A stretch of DNA of 64,000 nucleotides. It comes from an uncultured Acetatifactor sp. Lineage in GTDB: Bacteria > Bacillota > Clostridia > Lachnospirales > Lachnospiraceae. The position numbers were made by a program, and so were the translations under genes. The stretch is from the NCBI GenBank assembly GCA_944384205.1, contig CALWSL010000012.1:1-64000 (forward strand), written 5' to 3'. This document shows, in pieces, positions 32,558-42,277 of the stretch (the stretch's first letter is position 1; every line of letters begins with the position of its first letter). Below the pieces are notes generated by a model. That model was not told the origin of the DNA. It did not search any database and saw only the letters and a list, made by a program, of their open reading frames with translations.

Positions 32558-33733
32558 ATGAACGATAAGGTACTGGTTACAAGAAGCTCCATGCCGGAAT
32601 TTGAAGAGTATGTGCAGATGATAAAGCCCTTGTGGGAGTCGCATTGGCTGACGAATATGGGGGACTATCATGGGCGCTTAGAGCGGGAGCTGAAAGAATA
32701 TATGGGAGTTCCCCAATTATCCCTGATGGTAAACGGTCACATGGCTTTGGAGCTGGCAATACAGGCGATGGGATTTCCAGAAGGGGCGGAAATCATTACC
32801 ACACCCTTTACCTTCATATCAACGACCCATGCAATCATACGAAACAAATTAATTCCGGTATTCTGCGATATTAAACTGTCAGACTATACCATTGATGAAG
32901 AAAAGATAGAAGAACTGATTACGGAGAGGACAGTAGCGATTCTTCCGGTTCATGTATATGGAAATATCTGCAATGTGAAGCGGATACAGGAGATTGCAGA
33001 GAAATATAATCTTAAGGTAATCTATGATGCAGCTCATGCGTTTGGTGAGACGGTGGATGGAACCGGCGTTGGCAATTTCGGAGATGTATCGGTGTTCAGC
33101 TTTCATGCCACAAAGGTTTACAACACGATTGAAGGAGGCGCCGTTACCTTCCATGAGGAGAGCCTCTATAAAAAGCTATATAATCTGAAAAATTTTGGAA
33201 TACGCTCCGAGGAGATTGTAGCGGAGGTCGGAGCGAATGCGAAGATGAATGAGTTCTGTGCGGCGATGGGATTGTGTAATCTGAGATATATCGGAGATAA
33301 TATCCGGGAGAGGAAAAAGCGTTGTGAATATTATGCAAAGCGGTTACAAGGAATATCGGGACTGAAATTGTGCGAGAGAGATGGGGATAACATTACATAT
33401 TCCTATGGATATTTTCCCGTATTATTTCAGGCTGGAAAAGACACGGGAGTATTACGGGATTTTGTCTATGATGAACTAAGGAAAGCTGGAATATATGCAC
33501 GGAAATACTTTTATCCGATTACAGCGGATGCAGCGTGTTTTAAAAATAAGTACAAAAAGGTTTTGCTGGAGAACGCAAGATATGTGGGAGATAATATTCT
33601 CGTATTGCCGCTTTACCCTGAGCTTTCTTATGAAACGATAGACCAAATAACAGAAATTGTTAAAACGTGTGTTGTCGGCGAAAATGGAACTGCGCAGAAT
33701 ATGACAAAGCTGCGCTTAGATGAGGAGGAATAA
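32558..33733 (+). CDS. DegT/DnrJ/EryC1/StrS sugar aminotransferase
   Basis: This 391-residue PLP enzyme has TPFTFISTTHAI near 87, YDAAHAFGE near 158 and the Schiff-base lysine in FHATKVYNTIEGG near 185. The family transfers an amino group to keto-sugar nucleotides, giving amino sugars such as those in pseudaminic acid, legionaminic acid and viosamine pathways. GAAGGAG lies before ATG 32,558. It sits in a sigma-28 controlled operon, which suggests an amino sugar for flagellin decoration. No sugar dehydratase is visible in the window, so the keto-sugar source would be elsewhere. Confidence 0.85.
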   Translation: MNDKVLVTRSSMPEFEEYVQMIKPLWESHWLTNMGDYHGRLERELKEYMGVPQLSLMVNGHMALELAIQAMGFPEGAEIITTPFTFISTTHAIIRNKLIPVFCDIKLSDYTIDEEKIEELITERTVAILPVHVYGNICNVKRIQEIAEKYNLKVIYDAAHAFGETVDGTGVGNFGDVSVFSFHATKVYNTIEGGAVTFHEESLYKKLYNLKNFGIRSEEIVAEVGANAKMNEFCAAMGLCNLRYIGDNIRERKKRCEYYAKRLQGISGLKLCERDGDNITYSYGYFPVLFQAGKDTGVLRDFVYDELRKAGIYARKYFYPITADAACFKNKYKKVLLENARYVGDNILVLPLYPELSYETIDQITEIVKTCVVGENGTAQNMTKLRLDEEE

Positions 33734-33734
33734 G

Positions 33735-34814
33735 GTGGTCAGCGTAATTATATGTACATATAATGGCGAAAAATATCTGCGGCAATGCCTGGATTCTGTC
33801 ATTAACCAGTCGGTTGGACTTGAGAATGTGGAAATGATTATCGTGGATGATGCGTCCACGGATTCTACGGTAGAAATATTAAAGGAATATGAGAGCAGAT
33901 ATACGGAAAATATCTGCCTGATTTTACGGGAGGTAAATTCCACCAAAACCCCGGAGCATAATGTGAATGTGGCGATGGAGTATGTGTCCGGAGAATATAT
34001 TCTTGTCCTGGATCAGGACGACTGGTATGAGCAGGACGCGGTGGAGACATTGCTGAAATTGATGCAGGAACATCCGGGGCTGGATTATATCGAATACGGT
34101 ATCCGTTATGTGGATGCGGACGGAAGGCAGACGGCGTCATCGTGCAGAGGCGAGGGCGGTTTTTGGATATATGAGGTGGAAAATGAGGAGGTGCGGAATG
34201 ATTATGCCAAAAGGGGCATTCTTCCCGGAGCGACATTTGCGTGGAGTAAGATATATAGAAAGAAGTTTTTGGAAGATAATCAGATACATTATAATGACGG
34301 AGAGCTGCGGACAGGATTTTCAGATAACTTTTTTTCGGGATTAGTTACGATGTATTGCAAAAGAATCGGAGTATTGGACAGGCTGTTAATCAATTACAGA
34401 AAGTATGTCGGAAGCTGGTCCCATGACTCTGTTGTCAACAGTAAGACACAATTTGAGAGATGCAGAGCGGGAATTGCATTTTATACGGAATGTGAACGAC
34501 GCGGAATATTAGATAATCAGAGAGACATGGCAGAATATATTTTTGTCAGGATATTTCTGCTGAAAACCTTTTGGAAGTTTTTACTGAAGTATGATCCGAT
34601 TCCCTTTGACATATTGGATTTTATGCAAAAGGAAATGGAGAAACGCTGCCTGAAAATAGAAGAAAATCCAATTATGAAGGAACGCGTCGATATGATGCTG
34701 CTTTCAGTGGCGATGGGAACGGAATGGACGCCGGAGTTTCTGCTGGAACTGCGGAAAGGGATGATAGTACAGATAAATGAGGGAAAAATCAGTCCTGCGT
34801 TACTGTTTCTTTAA
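33735..34814 (+). CDS. GT2 family glycosyltransferase
   Basis: This protein has the GT-A opening VSVIICTYNGEKYL, VDDASTDST near 37 and DQDDWYE (metal-binding acidic cluster) near 95. The C-terminal half is helical and specific to this protein (FWKFLLKYDP). The GTG at 33,735 has GGAGG at a fitting distance and lies 1 bp after the DegT stop; the ATG at 33,720 would place that site inside the gene. The acceptor may be flagellin or a growing flagellar glycan, judged from the operon. Confidence 0.82.
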   Translation: MVSVIICTYNGEKYLRQCLDSVINQSVGLENVEMIIVDDASTDSTVEILKEYESRYTENICLILREVNSTKTPEHNVNVAMEYVSGEYILVLDQDDWYEQDAVETLLKLMQEHPGLDYIEYGIRYVDADGRQTASSCRGEGGFWIYEVENEEVRNDYAKRGILPGATFAWSKIYRKKFLEDNQIHYNDGELRTGFSDNFFSGLVTMYCKRIGVLDRLLINYRKYVGSWSHDSVVNSKTQFERCRAGIAFYTECERRGILDNQRDMAEYIFVRIFLLKTFWKFLLKYDPIPFDILDFMQKEMEKRCLKIEENPIMKERVDMMLLSVAMGTEWTPEFLLELRKGMIVQINEGKISPALLFL

Positions 34815-34867
34815 TTGTTATACCGGCTATATATGGCGGCAGCGTGTGAAAAGGAGAAAAAGCGAAG

Positions 34868-36016
34868 ATGAGTGAAAATTCCTATGTAGAGAAAATTGAG
34901 AATGGCAGTGATGTAGTACTGTATGGAGTTTCGGAAAACGGCTTCATGAAGTATCAGCAGTTGAAAAGCGCAGGCATAGAAGCGACGTTCTTCTGGTGTG
35001 ATACCGAAAGTGCAGGCGGGGAAGTGGAGGGCATGCCGATTCTGTCTTTATGTGAATTATATGCAATGGATAAGGAAAAGACCGTTGTATTTGTATATTC
35101 CGATACAGAACCGATAGCGGAGAAAAAGGAACGGCTTGAATTGGCTGGCTTTAAGGATATTCGCTGCTGTACACCGGGGATAGAAGATTATTATGGAATT
35201 ATTTCGCAGATTCCCGGAATCCGAAGCGAGCTGAAAGAACTGTTTTATGAACTGTTTATGGATATTTATTTTCAGAAGCCTCCGGTAAGATTAAGGAGAA
35301 AACATAATAGTATGCTGATTCTGGCAAAGATAATGGAAATCAGTGAGGCATATAATCTGCTTGCAGATGAAGAATCGCGCGATACATTCCGCAATATTCT
35401 GCAGTATCGTGTCACGGGAAATGCGGAATATTTAAAAGAGTGCGCCGTTTATCCGCAGTATTTTATGCCCGGAATTTATGAGTTTTCTGAGGATGAGGTG
35501 TATGTAGATGCGGGGGCGGCACAGGGAGATTCGATTCTTGCTTTCATCCGCCAGGTTAATGGCAAATACGGGAAAATATACGGATTTGAAGCAAAAAAGA
35601 GCTACCGTGCAGGAATGAGCGCGCTTTTTGCAAATGAAAATGTAGAAATTATTCCCAGCGGACTGCATGAAAAACCCGGAAAATTGTATTTTCATGAAGG
35701 TCAGCACGGTTCTAAGGTATCTACTACGGTGGTTTCGGCAAATGAGATTGATGTCACCTCGCTGGATGCTGCAATAACAGGAAGAGTTTCGTTTATAAAA
35801 ATGGATATTGAAGGATCCGAAATACCTGCGCTGAAAGGCGGCGTGCGGACGATTCAGGAGAACAAACCGAAGCTGGCAATCTGCGCGTATCATTTGGAGG
35901 ATGATTTGTGGAACATCCCCATATTGATTAAGAAATTAGTGCCGGAATATAAAATATATATGCGGCAGCATTATGAAACGGTTGATTGGGAGACGGTATG
36001 TTATGCCACGCTATAG
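34868..36016 (+). CDS. FkbM family methyltransferase with N-terminal domain
   Basis: This 382-residue protein is paralogous in layout to the FkbM-like gene at 30,421. It has an N-terminal nucleotide-binding-like part (DVVLYGVSENGF), a helical linker, then VYVDAGAAQGDS (SAM motif, near 211), IYGFEAKK and FIKMDIEGSEIPALKGG near 310. Unlike its sister it keeps the DIEG motif and so should be an active O-methyltransferase. An AAAGGAG precedes the ATG. It is the last gene of the operon and is followed by a sigma-28 promoter for flgM. Confidence 0.82.
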   Translation: MSENSYVEKIENGSDVVLYGVSENGFMKYQQLKSAGIEATFFWCDTESAGGEVEGMPILSLCELYAMDKEKTVVFVYSDTEPIAEKKERLELAGFKDIRCCTPGIEDYYGIISQIPGIRSELKELFYELFMDIYFQKPPVRLRRKHNSMLILAKIMEISEAYNLLADEESRDTFRNILQYRVTGNAEYLKECAVYPQYFMPGIYEFSEDEVYVDAGAAQGDSILAFIRQVNGKYGKIYGFEAKKSYRAGMSALFANENVEIIPSGLHEKPGKLYFHEGQHGSKVSTTVVSANEIDVTSLDAAITGRVSFIKMDIEGSEIPALKGGVRTIQENKPKLAICAYHLEDDLWNIPILIKKLVPEYKIYMRQHYETVDWETVCYATL

Positions 36017-36065
36017 CAGCGTTTGCAAAAGCCGGAGGAATCCGCAGGAAAGTTTTTAACGCAGA

Positions 36066-36093
36066 CTAAAGTATTTTTTAAAGCAACCGATAA
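36066..36093 (+). promoter_or_regulatory. sigma-28 promoter of the flgM operon
   Basis: CTAAA (36,066-36,070), 16 bp and CCGATAA (36,087-36,093) match the SigD consensus at all but the last base, about 50 bp before flgM. Confidence 0.88.
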
Positions 36094-36144
36094 ACATATT
36101 GAAACTTAAAATGAGAAACGAAAATGTGAAAGGAGGAGTCCGAT

Positions 36145-36420
36145 ATGCGTATAGAGGCTTATACACAGGTACAGCAGGTATATCAGTCACAGGCGGCGAG
36201 CAAGAATCAGATGAAGGAAAAGGTCGGCAAATCTGATAAGCTTCAAATCAGCAGTTTTGGCAAGGATATTCAGACGGCAAAAGCTGCGATAGAAGGAAGC
36301 CCTGATATTCGGGAGGAATTGACGGCTCCTATTAAAATGAAGATTCAAAACGGTACCTATGAAGTGAGCAATGAGAGCTTTGCTGATAAATTGCTGGAGA
36401 AATACGAAGAAACGAGGTAA
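36145..36420 (+). CDS. flgM: anti-sigma-28 factor FlgM
   Basis: This is a 91-residue protein of FlgM size. The C-terminal half carries the sigma-binding helices (IKMKIQNGTYEVSNESFADKL, then LLEKYEE), and the N-terminal half is polar and disordered, as needed for export. FlgM binds sigma-28 until the hook is complete and is then exported, releasing late genes. Having its own sigma-28 promoter gives a negative feedback loop. AAAGGAGGAG precedes the ATG. It is the first of eleven genes in one operon. Confidence 0.9.
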   Translation: MRIEAYTQVQQVYQSQAASKNQMKEKVGKSDKLQISSFGKDIQTAKAAIEGSPDIREELTAPIKMKIQNGTYEVSNESFADKLLEKYEETR

Positions 36421-36425
36421 ATCAA

Positions 36426-36941
36426 GTGGCAAGTCTGATGGAAAACCTGATAGATGTACTGGGGGAGGAAAGCAGTGAATATGAGGTGCTACTTGAATTA
36501 TCAATGAAGAAGACGCCGATTATCGTAAGCGGTAATCTGGAAAACTTACAAAAAATCACGGATGAGGAACAAGAGGCAGTAAGCAGGGTTGTTAACCTTG
36601 ATAAAAAGAGGATGGAAATTCTTACGGATATTGCCAATGTGTTGAACAAGGATGTTGCATCGCTGAAGCTTGCAAATCTCATAGAGATGCTGGACGGCAG
36701 ACCCACAGAGCAGGAAGCTCTTGCAGTAAGCCATGACAGACTGCAGGCGGCAGTCAGGGAATTACAGAAAATCAATGAACAGAACCGGGCGCTGCTTACC
36801 AATGCTTTGGAAATGGTAGAATTTGAAATGAACATGTTCCAGGCGATGAAAACGGCGCCGGAAACTGCCAATTATAACCGGGACGCTTATAGTGCGGGCG
36901 ACATTATGGGTGTGAACAGAGGATTTGATACAAGGCAGTAA
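36426..36941 (+). CDS. flgN: FlgN-type export chaperone for hook-associated proteins
   Basis: This all-helical protein of 171 residues starts at GTG (36,426), with GAGG at 8 nt and only 5 bp after flgM. It has the long coiled first helix (LMENLIDVLGEESSEYEVLLELS) and the later NALEMVEFEMNMFQAM typical of FlgN. FlgN holds FlgK and FlgL monomers for the type III export gate. The C-terminal tail is loose and polar (NRGFDTRQ). Its position right before two flgK genes and flgL fits. Confidence 0.85.
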   Translation: MASLMENLIDVLGEESSEYEVLLELSMKKTPIIVSGNLENLQKITDEEQEAVSRVVNLDKKRMEILTDIANVLNKDVASLKLANLIEMLDGRPTEQEALAVSHDRLQAAVRELQKINEQNRALLTNALEMVEFEMNMFQAMKTAPETANYNRDAYSAGDIMGVNRGFDTRQ

Positions 36942-36984
36942 AACAGGAACTTTTAAATCCGAGTGAAATGCAGAGGTGGATATT

Positions 36985-38712
36985 ATGTCATTAATGGGTA
37001 GTTTATATATAGGCTCATCCGGATTGCAGACCAGTCAGAATGCGCTGAATACAGTGGCGCATAATCTTTCTAACGTGGACACTACAGGCTATACCAGACA
37101 GCAGGTACAGCAGTCAGATAGAAGTTATCTTACATTATCAACGAATCCGTCGTCTGTTAATAACAAACAGACAGGTATGGGTGTTATCTATTCCCGTGTA
37201 AAACAGGTAAGAGATTATTTCCTGGATAAGACATTCCGCAAGGAATCCGGGCGCAGTATGTTTTATGAGGTATCCACAGAGGTGCTTGAAGAAGCGGAAA
37301 GCCTGTTGGGAGAACTGGAAGGCGAAGCGTTCGAGAACACGATTCAGGATTTATGGACCGCAGTGCAGGAGCTTGCAAAGGATCCCTGCAGTTCTGTTGC
37401 CCAGGGACTTTTGGTGCAGCGCGCGTCAGAGTTCGTGGAGCGCGCTTCTTCGGTTTATGACGGGCTTTCGTCCTATCAGGATAATTTAAACGCACAAATA
37501 AAACAACAGGTAGATAAAATTAATGCCTATGGACAGCAGCTTCTGGCATTGAACGATCAGATTCGTGCCATTGAAAGCGGCGGTATAGAGAAAGCCAACG
37601 ATTTGCGTGATACAAGAAATCTGATTTTGGATGAACTGGCAGAGCTGGTTGATATCACTTATGCGGAGGATGTTTACGGTTCCGTATCCGTAAAAATCGA
37701 AGGCGTGGATTTTGTAAATGGCAGCACGTGCTATGAGATTGGTATGGACTTGGATGAGGTAACCGGATTTTATACACTGTTCTGGCCTCAGAACGCATCC
37801 TATTATATAAACGACGAGGGCGTCAGGGTATATAATACCGATGGCGCAGAGGTATTTGATTTAACCAGAGAAATTTCAACGGATTTGAATACGGATATAG
37901 GCGGTCTGAAAGCAATGCTCTGGGCAAGAGGAGACCACAGGGCTGATTATACCGATATAACGGGAGGCAATTATGACAGCATTTCCCAGTCCATTATTAT
38001 GAACCTGCAGGCAGAGTTCGACCAGCTGATTCATAGTGTGGCGACAAAGATTAACGGCATTCTGGAGAACGCGGCAGGTGTTGTCACCGGAGACATTGTT
38101 CTGGCGGACGGCAGCATTCTTGAAAACGTAAAATATTGTGAAGCAGATAGCAATGGCTATATGCGCAATGAAGATGGCAGTCCGATTCAGATATTTGATA
38201 AAATTACCACCGACAGCTACACGAAGGTAACTGATGTAAACGGTGTGGAATATTGGGTATATGCAGAGGAGGTTGCGGGAAAGACAGATAGCCTGTATTC
38301 CGTAAAGAATCTGCAGATTTCTGCAGAACTGATGCAGAACCCGTCAAAGCTTTCCTTCAGACTGGAGGACGGCTCTGAAGATACCGAAACGGCAGAGGCT
38401 TTGAAAGCGGCGTTTACGGAGGAGATTTACACATTAAATCCTAATGTAAAGAAAAAGACTACTTTTATAAACTATTATTCGGATCTTGTGGCACAGGTAG
38501 CTAATACCGGATATGTATACAGCAGTATCTATGATAATCAGTGCGACACTGTGGAGGCGGTACAAAATGCAAGAGAACAGGTTATCGGAGTATCCTCTGA
38601 TGATGAATTGGCAAGTATGATTAAGTTTCAGAATGCGTATAATGCCTCCAGCCGGTATATCAATGTTATCAGTGAGATGCTTGAACATATTATCAGTACG
38701 CTAGGAGTGTAG
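36985..38712 (+). CDS. flgK: flagellar hook-associated protein 1 (FlgK), copy 1
   Basis: This 575-residue protein has the FlgK N-terminal rod-hook motif (GSLYIGSSGLQTSQNALNT, HNLSNVDTTGYTRQ) and the C-terminal GVSSDDELASMIKFQNAYNA with SRYINVISEMLEHI. FlgK is the first junction protein between hook and filament. ATG 36,985 is preferred over GTG 36,976 because GAGGTGG lies about 6-8 nt before it. A second, distinct FlgK follows at once. The middle domain differs fully between the copies, so they are not a recent duplication. Confidence 0.92.
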   Translation: MSLMGSLYIGSSGLQTSQNALNTVAHNLSNVDTTGYTRQQVQQSDRSYLTLSTNPSSVNNKQTGMGVIYSRVKQVRDYFLDKTFRKESGRSMFYEVSTEVLEEAESLLGELEGEAFENTIQDLWTAVQELAKDPCSSVAQGLLVQRASEFVERASSVYDGLSSYQDNLNAQIKQQVDKINAYGQQLLALNDQIRAIESGGIEKANDLRDTRNLILDELAELVDITYAEDVYGSVSVKIEGVDFVNGSTCYEIGMDLDEVTGFYTLFWPQNASYYINDEGVRVYNTDGAEVFDLTREISTDLNTDIGGLKAMLWARGDHRADYTDITGGNYDSISQSIIMNLQAEFDQLIHSVATKINGILENAAGVVTGDIVLADGSILENVKYCEADSNGYMRNEDGSPIQIFDKITTDSYTKVTDVNGVEYWVYAEEVAGKTDSLYSVKNLQISAELMQNPSKLSFRLEDGSEDTETAEALKAAFTEEIYTLNPNVKKKTTFINYYSDLVAQVANTGYVYSSIYDNQCDTVEAVQNAREQVIGVSSDDELASMIKFQNAYNASSRYINVISEMLEHIISTLGV

Positions 38713-38727
38713 TAAGGAGGGAATATC

Positions 38728-40632
38728 ATGCCATCACAGTTTTTTGGATTAAATATAGCATATACAGGACTGCTGGCAAGCAATGCTGCCCTGAATACTA
38801 CGGCAAACAATATTGCAAATGTTCAGACGGAAGGATACAGCAGACAGCAGGTAAGCCAACAGGCGGCAGACGCCCTGCGGGTCTTCCAGAAGTACGGATG
38901 CGCAGGCGGCGGTGTAGAAACTTTGGCAATTGAACGTATCAGAGATGAATTTTATGATGCGAAATATCGGGCAAACAATACCAATGTAGGCGAGTACGAT
39001 ATGAAGCAGTACTATATGAAGCAGGTGGAGACCTACTTTGATGATAATGGTGTAAATGCAGGTTTTAAAACTGTTTTTGATCAATTAATGGTTACCGGAA
39101 TGGAGGAGCTTTTAAAGGACCCATCCAGTACGACGGCAAAAGCACAGTTTTTGGGTTATGCAGGAGCGCTTACGGAATACTTTAACGGTCTTGCAGGCAA
39201 CCTGGAAGCTTTGCAGAAGGATATTAATCAGGAGATTAAATTGCGGGTAGATGAGATTAATTCCCTGGCAGGAGAAATTGCTACCCTGAATAAACAGATT
39301 AATACAATTGAATTAGGCGGTAACAAGGCAAATGAACTTCGTGACAGAAGAGACTTACTGATAGACCGGTTGTCTGAGATTGTTGATGTGGAGATAAATG
39401 AGACGCCCATTACAGACCCTTATCATCCGGAGACAGAGACCGGAGCCACCCGTTATGTGGTGAAGATAGCCAGCGGTCAGCTTTTGGTGGACGGAAATGA
39501 GTACAGAGGCTTGTCCTGCGTTGCCAGAACCAGCTATGAGAAGACGAATCAGACCGATATCGACGGTCTTTATGATGTTTACTGGGAGGACGGGCAGCAG
39601 TTCAATCTCTACAATGCGGCAATGGGCGGTGAGCTGAAAGGTCTGGTTCAACTGCGTGACGGTAATAACGGTGAAAATTTTCAGGGCGAAATCATTGCCA
39701 CCGGACTTACAAACGGCGGTATGCAGGATACCGTTACAATCCGTGTAGATAAGGGCTATTTACAGGATTTGAATAAATGCAATCTGTCAGATCAGGGCGG
39801 TATCATTAATTTGGGGAATCAGGAATTCTATTACGATTCCTGGGAATATTCCTGTACCTATGATGCGGACGGCAATGCCACCTATACATATACCTTTACC
39901 CTCTCCGACAGCGAGAAGAACGACAACAGAGTGACCAATGACCGTGTGGGAAAGACGGCAACGATTGGCGCCGGCATTTTCTATCAGGGAATTCCTTATT
40001 ATATGAGCCAGATGAATGAATGGGTAAGAACCTTTTCCCAGAAGTTTAATGACATTCTTGTCAGCGGTTATGATAACAACGGCAATTCCGGTTCGATGAT
40101 GTTTACTGCAAACAAAGCTTCGGATGACGACCAGTTTGATTTCCCTGACGGTACAAGATACGATTTGGGTGCAGCGCATGGCGATGTGACTGTCAAAGTG
40201 AACGATGACAGCTACTATCGTATGACGGCAAAGAATTTTGATATACTGGTTGCCATGGAACTGGATCCGGATCTCCTGGCAACAAAGGTGGATCCCGCTG
40301 ACGGTGTGGAACAGAATGATTTGCTTGAGAGTCTCCGCGAGATGGTTTATGACAAGGAGAAAATGAGTTTCCGTGGAGCTTCCGCTTCGGAATTTCTGCA
40401 ATGTATTTTATCGGACGTGGCATTGAATGCTTCAAGTGCAAATATATTTTATTCCAGCTATACAGGTATTGCAAATGCGATTGACACCCAGAGAATTTCC
40501 ATATCCGGTGTAGATGAGGACGAAGAGGCAGTAAATCTGGTAAAATATCAGAATGGGTACAATCTCGCATCTAAGATGATACAGACGTTGACAGAAGTGT
40601 ATGACAGGTTGATATTGGAAACCGGTGTATAA
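38728..40632 (+). CDS. flgK: flagellar hook-associated protein 1 (FlgK), copy 2
   Basis: This 634-residue FlgK homologue has GLNIAYTGLLASNAALNTT and NNIANVQTEGYSRQQ at the N-terminus and GVDEDEEAVNLVKYQNGYNLASKM with YDRLILETGV at the C-terminus. It is 59 residues longer than copy 1, mostly in the variable middle, and its N-terminus reads SQFFGLNIA. Both copies keep full polymerisation ends. They may form two layers of the hook-filament junction, or one may act under other conditions. GGAGGG precedes the ATG, 16 bp after copy 1. Confidence 0.9.
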   Translation: MPSQFFGLNIAYTGLLASNAALNTTANNIANVQTEGYSRQQVSQQAADALRVFQKYGCAGGGVETLAIERIRDEFYDAKYRANNTNVGEYDMKQYYMKQVETYFDDNGVNAGFKTVFDQLMVTGMEELLKDPSSTTAKAQFLGYAGALTEYFNGLAGNLEALQKDINQEIKLRVDEINSLAGEIATLNKQINTIELGGNKANELRDRRDLLIDRLSEIVDVEINETPITDPYHPETETGATRYVVKIASGQLLVDGNEYRGLSCVARTSYEKTNQTDIDGLYDVYWEDGQQFNLYNAAMGGELKGLVQLRDGNNGENFQGEIIATGLTNGGMQDTVTIRVDKGYLQDLNKCNLSDQGGIINLGNQEFYYDSWEYSCTYDADGNATYTYTFTLSDSEKNDNRVTNDRVGKTATIGAGIFYQGIPYYMSQMNEWVRTFSQKFNDILVSGYDNNGNSGSMMFTANKASDDDQFDFPDGTRYDLGAAHGDVTVKVNDDSYYRMTAKNFDILVAMELDPDLLATKVDPADGVEQNDLLESLREMVYDKEKMSFRGASASEFLQCILSDVALNASSANIFYSSYTGIANAIDTQRISISGVDEDEEAVNLVKYQNGYNLASKMIQTLTEVYDRLILETGV

Positions 40633-40642
40633 AGGAGTGCCT

Positions 40643-42229
40643 ATGCGAATTACAAATAAGATTATACAGAATAATAACCTGAACAATATTAATACGAATA
40701 AAATTTATCAGGACAAGCTGAGTACACAGATGTCCACGCAGAAAAAGATAAACCGCCCTTCCGACGACCCTGTTGTGGCAATCAGGGCATTGCGTCTGCG
40801 CAGCAGCGTAAGTGAGGTAACGCAGTACTACAGTAAGAATATTCCCGATGCGGAGAGCTGGCTGAGCGTAACGGAGGATGCTTTGAAAAATCTGACGGAA
40901 GTGATTACCAGTATGATTGAGCAGTGCACCAAAGGCTCTAACGGTGATTTAAAGACGACGGACCGTGAGATTATTCTGGAGCAGCTTCAGGCATTGGCGG
41001 ATGAAGTATATACCACGGGCGATGCGGATTATGCCGGAAGGTATGTTTTTACCGGTTATCGTACAGACACTGCTTTGCGCTTTGACAAGGCGGAGACCAG
41101 GAATTATACAATTACTGAGCAGTTGGATAATTCTGCAATCGAGTTGATGACGAAAGTCAATACGGGGGATTTGCTGAGCTGGACCGGCAATAATTTTGGC
41201 AGTACGGAGATGGACGGATTGGATGAGAGTGCAATTACGTCTGTGGATGTTTATCGCATCCGTCTGGCATACAGCGACTGTTATGAAGGATATACGCCGA
41301 GTATTTCCTTTAAACAGCAGCGGACAGATGGGGCAGGAAACGGAGTTGTGGATGCGGACGGAAACCCTGTATACGACACCGTGACATGGCCCAGTGCCGA
41401 CGGTTCCGTCCAGATTCAGACCATGCACAGCTATCAGGATCCTTATACGGCGGTTTCCCAGGATCCGGATGCCATTATTTATGTCCCCGAAACGGGAGAA
41501 CTGCTGTTGGGCAGCAATCGCTATGAGACGCTGATGGCAGTGAGAGACAATGTTATTACCGCCACGGACGAGAGTGAGATTCGGATAACCTATCAGAAAG
41601 AGGAGTGGATTGCGGGAAATCTTCGCCCGGAGCATTATTTTGCCTGTGAGGCGGACGGCATTGCGTATAATCAATCCTATCTGACCGGAAATGCGGAGCG
41701 TCAGGATATTGAATATGATGTCGGGTTTAATCAGACAATCCGTGTGAATTCTACTGCGGATGAGTGTTTTGATCCCGGAATCGGCAGAACAGTGGATGAT
41801 CTGATTACTGCCATGCAGAATGTGTTGGACATTGAGAGTGTGAAGGCGGCTATAGAGACAAAGCTGGAGAATGCTTCAGGCGCAGATGCGGAAAGACTGC
41901 AGACACAGCTTGATGCGGCAGAGAAAGCATATACATTGGCAAAGGATAAGTGCCAGAAGATGTTTGAGAGCGGCATTACCACATTTCAGGGATATCTGGA
42001 CGCTGCAAATCTGAGCGTTACCAACTGCGGTACAAGAAGCAGCAAGCTGGAACTGATTAAAAACCGTATGCAGAATCAGAAAACAACCTTTGAGACATTG
42101 AAGAGTGAGAACGAAGATGTTGATATCACAGAGGTTGCAATTCAGCTAAGCAGTGCTGAGCTGACTTATGAGGCGGCGCTGATGGCAACCGGTAAAGTGA
42201 TTCAGACAAGTCTGCTTAACTTTATTTAA
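40643..42229 (+). CDS. flgL: flagellar hook-associated protein 3 (FlgL), long form
   Basis: The 528-residue protein has the flagellin-like FlgL N-terminus (RITNKIIQNNNLNN, INRPSDDPVVAIRALRLRSS) and C-terminal coiled region (SKLELIKNRMQNQKTTFE, VDITEVAIQLSSAELTYEAAL). It is about 200 residues longer than enterobacterial FlgL because of a large central domain (about residues 130-380). FlgL is the second junction protein, next to flagellin. AAAGGAG before ATG 40,643 fixes the start six codons after an upstream in-frame ATG. Confidence 0.9.
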   Translation: MRITNKIIQNNNLNNINTNKIYQDKLSTQMSTQKKINRPSDDPVVAIRALRLRSSVSEVTQYYSKNIPDAESWLSVTEDALKNLTEVITSMIEQCTKGSNGDLKTTDREIILEQLQALADEVYTTGDADYAGRYVFTGYRTDTALRFDKAETRNYTITEQLDNSAIELMTKVNTGDLLSWTGNNFGSTEMDGLDESAITSVDVYRIRLAYSDCYEGYTPSISFKQQRTDGAGNGVVDADGNPVYDTVTWPSADGSVQIQTMHSYQDPYTAVSQDPDAIIYVPETGELLLGSNRYETLMAVRDNVITATDESEIRITYQKEEWIAGNLRPEHYFACEADGIAYNQSYLTGNAERQDIEYDVGFNQTIRVNSTADECFDPGIGRTVDDLITAMQNVLDIESVKAAIETKLENASGADAERLQTQLDAAEKAYTLAKDKCQKMFESGITTFQGYLDAANLSVTNCGTRSSKLELIKNRMQNQKTTFETLKSENEDVDITEVAIQLSSAELTYEAALMATGKVIQTSLLNFI

Positions 42230-42277
42230 TTAGAAAACGGAAAAACTGACAGCGCAGGCGGCGCAGATAGGAGCCTT

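Noticed and set aside
32558-33733. DegT gene as the 2-aminoethylphosphonate transaminase of the phosphonate pathway
   Set aside because: The known transaminase is a class V enzyme, and this gene lies in a different operon with sugar-aminotransferase motifs.
40949-41674. 241-codon minus-strand frame inside flgL
   Set aside because: Antisense to a strongly supported flagellar gene, with no start signal or known domain.
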